Positions 21,064-26,472 of a stretch of DNA of 26,472 bases are shown here, piece by piece. The DNA lies in assembly GCF_051960575.1 (NCBI RefSeq), contig NZ_JBQCEE010000261.1:1-26472 (forward strand), written 5' to 3'. Position 1 is the first letter of the stretch, and the number at the start of each line of letters is the position of its first letter. The stretch comes from JBQCEE01 sp051960575. Its GTDB lineage: Bacteria; Actinomycetota; Actinomycetes; Mycobacteriales; Jatrophihabitantaceae. The position numbers were made by a program, and so were the translations under genes. The notes beneath the pieces were generated by a model. The model saw only the letters and a program-made list of their open reading frames with translations. It was not told where the DNA came from and made no database searches.

Positions 21064-22014
21064 TCAGCCGGCGGCGTAGGCGGCCAGCGCGGCCTCGGCC
21101 TCAGCCCTGATCGAGTCGGCCAGCCAGCCCGGCGCCAGCACGGTCACCGCGCCCGCGGCACCGAGCACGAGCGCCCGCACCCAGCCGGGATCGGCCACGC
21201 GCAGCCGCACCCGCAGCACGCCGTCGGGCTCGTCGGTGACGTCCTCCATCGTGTAGTAGTCGGCGACCCAGGCGTAGGCGGCGCCGAGCCGCAACTCGAC
21301 GAGCAGATGGTCGGCCGCGGGCGCGTAGACACCCTCGGAGAGGTCGCGCAGCTCGATTTCGGCGGGCGGGCGGGAGGGCTCGTCCAGCACCTCGACGGCC
21401 TCGATCCGGTCGGCGCGGAACAACCGCATGCCCTCGACCATGCGGCACCACGCCTCGAGGTAGGCGCGGCCGTCGGCACGGACGAGCCGCACCGGGTCGA
21501 CGACGCGGTCGCTCACCTCGTCGCGGGCGGGCGTGTAGTAGCGCAGCCGCAGCGCGCGCCGCTCGTCGACGGCGCGCTGCAGCGCCGGCAGCGCCCGCTC
21601 CTCCTCGTCCAGGCTCACCGTGACCGTGCTGCCGTCGACACCGCCGCCGGCGGCGGCCTCGACCTTCGCCAGCGCCCGCTGGATCGCGTCGTCGTCGGCG
21701 ATCCCCGGCGTCTCGAGCAGCGTGCGCAGCGCGACGACGAGGGCGAGCGCCTCCTCGGCGGTGAGCCGCAGCGGACGCGACATGCCAGCGTCGAAGATGA
21801 CCGAGACGGTGTCGCCCTCGAAGTTGAGGTCGATGAGGTCGCCCGGTGAGTGGCCGGGCAGGCCGCAGAGCCAGAGCAGCTGCAGGTCCTTGCGCAGCTG
21901 CTCGTCACTGATGCCGAAGTCGGCCGCGGCCTCCTCGACCGGGATGCCCGGTCGCGCCTGCAGGTACGGGACGAGGGCCAGCAGCCGCGGCAGACGGTCC
22001 TGTTCGCCGCTCAC
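21064..22014 (-). CDS. pafC: WYL-domain transcriptional regulator PafC
   Basis: A 316-residue protein that with PafB forms the PafBC activator of the LexA/RecA-independent DNA damage response in mycobacteria. The N-terminal winged helix is at about 1-60 (LPRLLALVPYLQARPGIPVEEAAADFGIS). The WYL domain follows, with LRLRYYTPARDEVSDRVVDPVRLV and AYLEAWCRMVEGMRLFRADRI, and then a C-terminal WCX extension ending in the Ala-rich helix. The start is GTG at 22014, overlapping the pafB stop as GTGA, so it is coupled to pafB. The reading frame continues open upstream, but that part is antiparallel coding shadow of pafB. Confidence 0.93.
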   Translation of the reverse strand: MSGEQDRLPRLLALVPYLQARPGIPVEEAAADFGISDEQLRKDLQLLWLCGLPGHSPGDLIDLNFEGDTVSVIFDAGMSRPLRLTAEEALALVVALRTLLETPGIADDDAIQRALAKVEAAAGGGVDGSTVTVSLDEEERALPALQRAVDERRALRLRYYTPARDEVSDRVVDPVRLVRADGRAYLEAWCRMVEGMRLFRADRIEAVEVLDEPSRPPAEIELRDLSEGVYAPAADHLLVELRLGAAYAWVADYYTMEDVTDEPDGVLRVRLRVADPGWVRALVLGAAGAVTVLAPGWLADSIRAEAEAALAAYAAG

Positions 22015-23060
22015 GACAGGACCCCGCTGACATGCGCCGCAGCGTCGGTCGCGCCGGCGATCAGCCGGAGCCGGGCCACGACGGCGTCGACCAGTTCGGG
22101 CGGCTCGAGCACCCGGGCGGCGGCGCCCGCGCTGACGATGATGCGGGCCAGCCACTGGGTGTCCTGGTAGCCGATGGTGAGCACACCGTCGGTGTCGGAC
22201 GACGCCAGCCGGCGCAGTTGCCCGCCGCCCGCCCCGGTGACCCGCACCTTGGCGACGTGGTCGTCGTCGCTGCGGCCGGCCACCATCGCGAGCAGGTCGA
22301 CGTCGTGCGGCCGCTCGAACGCGCCGGGCGCGCCGACCTCGCGCACCGGGCCGACGATGCGTGACAGCCGGAACGACCTCGCCCCGCCGCGGGCCCGGTC
22401 GAAGCCGGCGACGTACCAGCGCTTGTGCCACGACAGCACGCCCCACGGCTCGAGCTCGCGGGTCTCGGCGACGTCCGAGCCCGACTTCACGTAGTCGAAG
22501 CGGACGACCCGGGCCAGTCGCGCGGCGTCGATGAGCGGCGGCAGCGCCGGGTCGCCGGCGTCGAGCTGCGGCATCGCGCCGGGGGTGTCGGCCGCCCGCA
22601 CCTCGGTACCGGCCGCACGCAGCTTGATGAGCGCCTGGCGGGCCGACTCGCCGAGTGTCGCCGACTGCCAGAGACGGGCGGCGAGGCCGACGGCCGCGGC
22701 CTCGGCGGCGTCGAATTCGATCTCGGGCAGCTCGTAGTCGCGCCGCGGGATGCGGTAGCCGTCCTCGGTCTCGAAGGCGCTGTTACGGCCGGTCTCGAGC
22801 GGGATGCCCAGCTCACGGAGCTCGGCCTTGTCGCGCTCGAAGGTGCGCTTGAACGCGGCATCGCCCGTCGGGGTGCCGATGGCGCCCGGGTCGGGGTCGT
22901 AGCCCGGCACCGCGGCGCGGATGCGTTCGGCCGTCAGGAACTGCCGCGTCGAGAGCAGGCAGATGACGAGATTGACCAGCCGTTCGGTGCGTCGAGCCGC
23001 CATCTCCTCGAAACTCATCCCCGTCCGCGCGCGCCGTCTGACCGTGCGCGTCTCCGTCAT
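22011..23060 (-). CDS. pafB: WYL-domain transcriptional regulator PafB
   Basis: A 349-residue partner of PafC. The N-terminal helix-turn-helix lies in ERLVNLVICLLSTRQFLTAERIRAAVPGY (about 27-55). The WYL domain has the pattern VVRFDYVKSG, RELEPWGVLSWHKRWYVAGFDRARGGARSFRLSRI, and a WCX domain ends the protein. ATG at 23060 is preferred because GAGAGGA lies 8 nt upstream; a GTG at 23078 would add six residues. It lies 48 nt downstream of pafA and probably belongs to the same operon, but it may have its own promoter in the gap. The FKBP-type isomerase genes sometimes found near this locus are absent. Confidence 0.93.
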   Translation of the reverse strand: MTETRTVRRRARTGMSFEEMAARRTERLVNLVICLLSTRQFLTAERIRAAVPGYDPDPGAIGTPTGDAAFKRTFERDKAELRELGIPLETGRNSAFETEDGYRIPRRDYELPEIEFDAAEAAAVGLAARLWQSATLGESARQALIKLRAAGTEVRAADTPGAMPQLDAGDPALPPLIDAARLARVVRFDYVKSGSDVAETRELEPWGVLSWHKRWYVAGFDRARGGARSFRLSRIVGPVREVGAPGAFERPHDVDLLAMVAGRSDDDHVAKVRVTGAGGGQLRRLASSDTDGVLTIGYQDTQWLARIIVSAGAAARVLEPPELVDAVVARLRLIAGATDAAAHVSGVLS

Positions 23061-23096
23061 GGAGTCATCCTCTCGCACGTCGCGAGCGATGCCGAC

Positions 23097-23106
23097 CGAA
23101 ATTTCG
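23097..23106. promoter_or_regulatory. AT-centred palindrome between pafA and pafB
   Basis: CGAAATTTCG is a perfect 10-bp palindrome in the 48-nt gap, 2 nt past the pafA TAA stop codon. The local AT-richness is unusual here and it could be an operator or part of a promoter for pafBC. The function is not known. Confidence 0.25.
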
Positions 23107-23108
23107 AT

Positions 23109-24470
23109 TTACATGGACGCGATCAGCTTCTCGACCCGCTCGTCGACGGCACGGTACGGGTCCTTGCACAGCACGGTGCGCTGGGCCTGGTCGTTGAGCT
23201 TGAGGTGCACCCAGTCGACGGTGAAGTCGCGCCGCTTCTCCTGCGCCCGGCGGATGAAGTCGCCGCGCAGCTTCGCGCGCGTCGTCTGCGGCGGCACGCT
23301 CTTGGCCTCGAAGATCGCCAGGTCGCCGACGACGCGCTCGACCGCCCCGCGCTTCTGCAGCAGGTAGTACAGCCCGCGCGTGCGCGAGATGTCGTGGTAG
23401 GCGAGGTCGAGCTGCGCGACGCGCGGGCTGGACAGCGGCAGGTCGTGCTTGCCGCGGTAGCGCTCGATCAGCTGGAACTTGGTGGCCCAGTCGATCTCGC
23501 GGTCGATGAGGCCGAGGTCCTGCCGCTCGACGGCGTCCAGGGTGCGGCCCCAGAGCTCGAGCACCCGCTTGGCCATCGGGTCGTCGCCGCCCTGCTTGGC
23601 GATGAAGTCGACCGCACGGCTGTAGTAGTCGCGCTGGATCTCGAGCGCCGACGCGGTGCGGCCGGCGGCGAGGCGCACCGGACGCGTCCCAGTCATGTCG
23701 TGGCTGATCTCGCGGATCGCCCGGATCGGGTTCTCGAGGGTGAGGTCGCGGAACACGACGCCCTGCTCGATCATGCGCAGCACGAGGTCGGCCGAGCCGA
23801 CCTTGAGCATCGTCGTCGACTCGTTCATGTTCGAGTCGCCGACGATGACGTGCAGCCGGCGGTAGCGCTCGGCGTCGGCGTGCGGCTCGTCGCGGGTGTT
23901 GATGATCGGGCGGCTACGCGTCGTGGCCGACGAGACGCCCTCCCAGATGTGCTCGGCCCGCTGGCTGATGCAGTAGACCGCGCCGCGCGGCGTCTGCAGC
24001 ACCTTGCCGGCGCCGCAGATCAGCTGCCGGGTGACGAGGAACGGGATCAGCACGTCGGCCAGCCGCGAGAACTCGCCGTGGCGTCCGACCAGGAAGTTCT
24101 CGTGGCAGCCGTAGCTGTTGCCCGCCGAGTCGGTGTTGTTCTTGAACAGGTAGATGTCGCCGGCGATGCCCTCGTCGTGCAGCCGCTTCTCGGCGTCGAC
24201 GACCAGGCCCTCGAGGATGCGCTCGCCCGCCTTGTCGTGCGCGACCAGCGACTCGAGCGAGTCGCACTCGGGCGTCGCGTACTCGGGGTGGCTGCCGACG
24301 TCGAGGTAGAGCCGGGCGCCGTTCTTGAGGAAGACGTTGGACGAGCGGCCCCAGGACACGACGCGGCGGAACAGGTAGCGGGCGACCTCGTCCGGCGAGA
24401 GACGCCGCTGCCCGTGGAAGGTGCAGGTGACGCCGTACTCGTTCTCGATCCCGACGATGCGCTTCTGCAT
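23109..24470 (-). CDS. pafA: Pup-protein ligase PafA
   Basis: A 453-residue ligase, full length, that joins the C-terminal glutamate of Pup to lysines of target proteins and so marks them for the proteasome. IVGIENEYGV (5-14) opens the glutamine-synthetase-like fold. D57 in YLDVGSHPEYAT is the expected catalytic base. KNNTDSAGNSYGCHEN contributes to ATP and metal binding, and the small C-terminal domain is intact. The ATG at 24470 follows a strong GGAGGAG. The stop codon is TAA, uncommon for this GC content. Pup, dop and the proteasome subunits are not in the window. The order pafA-pafB-pafC is that of Rv2097c-Rv2095c. Confidence 0.97.
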   Translation of the reverse strand: MQKRIVGIENEYGVTCTFHGQRRLSPDEVARYLFRRVVSWGRSSNVFLKNGARLYLDVGSHPEYATPECDSLESLVAHDKAGERILEGLVVDAEKRLHDEGIAGDIYLFKNNTDSAGNSYGCHENFLVGRHGEFSRLADVLIPFLVTRQLICGAGKVLQTPRGAVYCISQRAEHIWEGVSSATTRSRPIINTRDEPHADAERYRRLHVIVGDSNMNESTTMLKVGSADLVLRMIEQGVVFRDLTLENPIRAIREISHDMTGTRPVRLAAGRTASALEIQRDYYSRAVDFIAKQGGDDPMAKRVLELWGRTLDAVERQDLGLIDREIDWATKFQLIERYRGKHDLPLSSPRVAQLDLAYHDISRTRGLYYLLQKRGAVERVVGDLAIFEAKSVPPQTTRAKLRGDFIRRAQEKRRDFTVDWVHLKLNDQAQRTVLCKDPYRAVDERVEKLIASM

Positions 24471-24496
24471 GGATCTCCTCCGTCGTCCCGGACCCC

Positions 24497-24502
24497 AGCC
24501 TA
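24497..24502 (-). promoter_or_regulatory. Possible -10 box of pafA
   Basis: TAGGCT on the minus strand lies 26 nt before the pafA ATG, leaving room for the strong ribosome site between them. No clear -35 box is seen. The SpoIIE-type gene upstream ends 38 nt away, so read-through is also possible. Confidence 0.4.
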
Positions 24503-24540
24503 GGCTTCCAGGCGCCGGATGCACCGCTGCACAGGCGTGC

Positions 24541-26340
24541 TCAGCGGGTCGGGTCGGTCTCGTCCGGGTGGCGTACCCGCACGGCCACCACAGCGACGTC
24601 GTCGACGGGGCGGCCGTCGACGAGCTCGGCGATCACGGTGTCGAGCAGGTCGGGCAGCGGCTTGCCGGCCTGCCGCTCGGTGACCGCGACCAGCCGGGCC
24701 AGGCCCGCGTCGATGTCCTCGTCGCGCCGCTCGATCAGGCCGTCGGTGTACAGCACCAGCGTGGCGCCGGGCGGCAGCACCACGGTCTGGTCGCTGCGCC
24801 GGACGCCCGGGACGATGCCGAGCGGCGGCTCGGCCCGGTGGCCGTCGAGCAGACGCGCGCGGCCCTCGGCGCTGACGAGCAGGGGCGGCGGGTGCCCCCC
24901 GTTCGTCCACTCGAAGCAGAACGAGTCCGGCTCGGGCGCCGGCACGAAGTGCCCGAGCACCACGCTGGCCAGCGTCGCCGTCCGGGTGCCCCGCAGCGTG
25001 TCGTCGAGCCGCTGGACGATGCCCGAGGGCGGTTCGTCGCGGTCCCAGGCGAGACTGCGCAGCATGCTGCGCAGGGCGCCCATGCGTGCCGCGGCGTCGA
25101 TGTTGTGGCCGATGACGTCCCCGATCGTCACGGCGAGCGACCCGTCGCGCAGTGTCAGGGCGTCGTACCAGTCGCCACCGACGAGGTCGTCCGCCGCCGC
25201 GGGCAGGTAGCGCGCATCGATCTCGAGCGGGCCGGCGGTGGGCAGTTCGGTGAGCATGGCGCGCTGCAGCACCAGCGCGGTGGTGGTGCGCTGCTCGAGC
25301 AGGCGCGCGCGCTGCACGGCCTGCCCGGTGTAGGTGCTCAGCGCCTGCAGCAGCGCGCGGTCGTCTGGGCTGAAGCCGCGCGGCTCGCGCCAGACCACGG
25401 CGAGCGCCCCGGACGCCTCGCCGGCCATGAGCAGTGGCAGGTACGCCGTGGCCTCGAGCGGCAGCTCGCCGTCGCGCGAGGCCGACCGCGGGTATGCGGC
25501 CACCCGCTCGACCTCGGAGCCGAACAGCACCATGCGTCCTTCGAGCGCGGCGTCGACCGCCGGACTCGAGCCCGGCAGCATCGGCAGCTCGCGGCGGCGC
25601 TCCGCCTGCGGCCACGAGAGCTCGGCGTGCTGCACCCAGCGCAGCAGGTCGGCGGTGTCGTCGTACACCCACAGCCCGGCCAGCGCCGCGCCGAGCGCGT
25701 GCTGCGCGGCGTGCTGCAGCGCGAGCGCGATGTCGGGCACCTGGACGGTGCGGCCGAGGTCCTCGCTCAGGGTGAGCAGGGCGCGGGCCCGGTCGGCCGA
25801 GGCCCGGGCGCGCACCTCCGCCTCCTCGGCGCGGCGACGGGTCGCCCGCAGCACGAGTTCGGTCGAGCAGGCCGCGGCGAGGTCCTCGAGGACGGCGAGC
25901 TGCGCCTGCGTCCAGTCGCGCGGCCGGGAGTCGATCGCGCAGAGCGCGCCGATGACGGCACCCGTCGAGTCGACGAGCGGGAACCCGGCGTAGGCGATCA
26001 CCGACAGCTCGGTGATCGCGAGATTCCCGGCGACCCGCGGATCGGTGCGGGCGTCGGTGACCACGAGCGGTTCGGCGTCGGCCACCACGTGCTGGCAGAA
26101 CGAGTGCGACAGGGGCGTCTCGCGCCGGGCCTGCCACGGCTCGGGCAGCCCGACGGCCCCCGGGAAGATCTGCCGGGCCGGCTCGACGATGCTCACCAGC
26201 GCGGTGGGCACGCCGAGGGCGCTGCGCACGAGCCGCGCATATCGGTCGAACGAGACGTCGGCGATGGTTTCGCCCGGAGGTTGCATCACGCCGTCACCCC
26301 TGTCGGTCAGCGCCGACACGGCGAGGCCGACTCCGCTCAT
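24541..26340 (-). CDS. GAF-GAF-SpoIIE (PP2C) serine phosphatase
   Basis: A 599-residue signalling protein. GAF domain 1 spans about 30-165 and includes SHSFCQHVV and GALCAIDSRPRDWT. A short helical linker (about 165-190, rich in Arg/Ala/Glu) leads to GAF domain 2 (about 190-345). The PP2C/SpoIIE phosphatase follows (about 360-590) with the metal-binding Asp residues in GGDWYDA (about 387), IGDVIGHN (about 405), LYTDGLIERRD (about 533) and DDVAVV (about 578). It should dephosphorylate an anti-sigma-factor antagonist in response to a small molecule or redox signal sensed by the GAF domains. No partner gene is adjacent. ATG 26340 lacks a ribosome site; ATG 26286, with AGGGGTG upstream, is an alternative that removes 18 residues. 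Confidence 0.9.
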   Translation of the reverse strand: MSGVGLAVSALTDRGDGVMQPPGETIADVSFDRYARLVRSALGVPTALVSIVEPARQIFPGAVGLPEPWQARRETPLSHSFCQHVVADAEPLVVTDARTDPRVAGNLAITELSVIAYAGFPLVDSTGAVIGALCAIDSRPRDWTQAQLAVLEDLAAACSTELVLRATRRRAEEAEVRARASADRARALLTLSEDLGRTVQVPDIALALQHAAQHALGAALAGLWVYDDTADLLRWVQHAELSWPQAERRRELPMLPGSSPAVDAALEGRMVLFGSEVERVAAYPRSASRDGELPLEATAYLPLLMAGEASGALAVVWREPRGFSPDDRALLQALSTYTGQAVQRARLLEQRTTTALVLQRAMLTELPTAGPLEIDARYLPAAADDLVGGDWYDALTLRDGSLAVTIGDVIGHNIDAAARMGALRSMLRSLAWDRDEPPSGIVQRLDDTLRGTRTATLASVVLGHFVPAPEPDSFCFEWTNGGHPPPLLVSAEGRARLLDGHRAEPPLGIVPGVRRSDQTVVLPPGATLVLYTDGLIERRDEDIDAGLARLVAVTERQAGKPLPDLLDTVIAELVDGRPVDDVAVVAVRVRHPDETDPTR

Positions 26341-26403
26341 GGTGCCATGCGGGCGTCCGGATGCCGATTCGTCGGCGTCCTGGCGTGCGGTGGACCGTCG
26401 GTG

Positions 26404-26472
26404 TCAGACGTCGAGGGACAGCACGGTGAGCCGGCTCGGCAGCAGTTGGATCGCGACCTGGGTGATCTCGGC
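26404..26472 (-). CDS. C-terminal end of a protein cut by the window edge
   Basis: A frame on the minus strand is open from the window edge to a TGA at 26404-26406 and gives 22 residues ending ITQVAIQLLPSRLTVLSLDV. The codons are GC-rich at the third position like the neighbours, and the gap to the next gene (63 nt) is normal. Too little is present to identify the family. Confidence 0.5.
   Translation of the reverse strand, partial: AEITQVAIQLLPSRLTVLSLDV

Noticed and set aside
23097..23106. A LexA (SOS) box before pafB
   Set aside because: The actinobacterial box needs TCGAAC and GTTCGA with a 4-nt spacer; the palindrome here is too short and has the wrong half-sites.
1..26472. tRNA, rRNA, insertion sequence, prophage or toxin-antitoxin genes
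   Set aside because: No such sequence or protein motifs were recognised on either strand; nearly all DNA is filled by the listed genes.

Overview
The window is a gene-dense stretch of an actinobacterial chromosome with very high GC. The evidence is RbpA, a lipoprotein N-acyltransferase beside a polyprenol-phosphate mannose synthase, the Pup ligase PafA with PafB and PafC, and HelY. It is not Mycobacterium: a type II thymidine kinase is present, and Lnt and Ppm are separate proteins. A soil or plant-associated lineage such as Jatrophihabitans or Frankia relatives is possible, but I cannot fix the genus from sequence alone.

Layout. Bases 1-196 hold an AT-rich edge and a long hairpin. Then come a secreted NlpC/P60 hydrolase (-) and a small VOC protein (+), with a DosR-like palindrome placed just upstream of a leaderless promoter for the VOC gene. 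Bases 1644-6287 form a lipid/steroid-type cassette: a TetR repressor (-) diverges from P450, SDR and acyl-CoA ligase genes (+), with a perfect 18-bp palindrome over the shared promoter. This recalls M. tuberculosis Rv3057c-Rv3059 (cyp136), with a FadD12-like ligase added. Bases 6379-9003 (+) carry a Tyr-Gly-Gln-Pro-rich membrane protein, a glycerophosphodiester phosphodiesterase coupled to it, and thymidine kinase. A small membrane protein (-) follows, and then rbpA (+) behind a textbook SigR-type promoter. Convergent to rbpA are ppm and lnt (-), which overlap by ATGA, followed upstream by a YtcJ-like amidohydrolase (-). A LacI regulator and a 5'-3' exonuclease (+) diverge from the amidohydrolase.

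From about 15.3 to 24.5 kb the gene order matches M. tuberculosis Rv2090-Rv2097c: exonuclease, DUF4333 membrane protein, helY, tatC, pafC, pafB, pafA. The exception is that tatA, normally between pafC and tatC, is missing. A GAF-GAF-SpoIIE phosphatase (-) and the last codons of another gene close the window.

Most of this is conserved actinobacterial core content. I see no phage, CRISPR, transposon or obvious defence system. The points most worth a second look are regulatory (the DosR-like box, the TetR operator and the SigR promoter) and small departures from conserved pattern: missing tatA, an altered RbpA zinc site, and two unrelated membrane proteins sharing the same cytoplasmic repeat tail.
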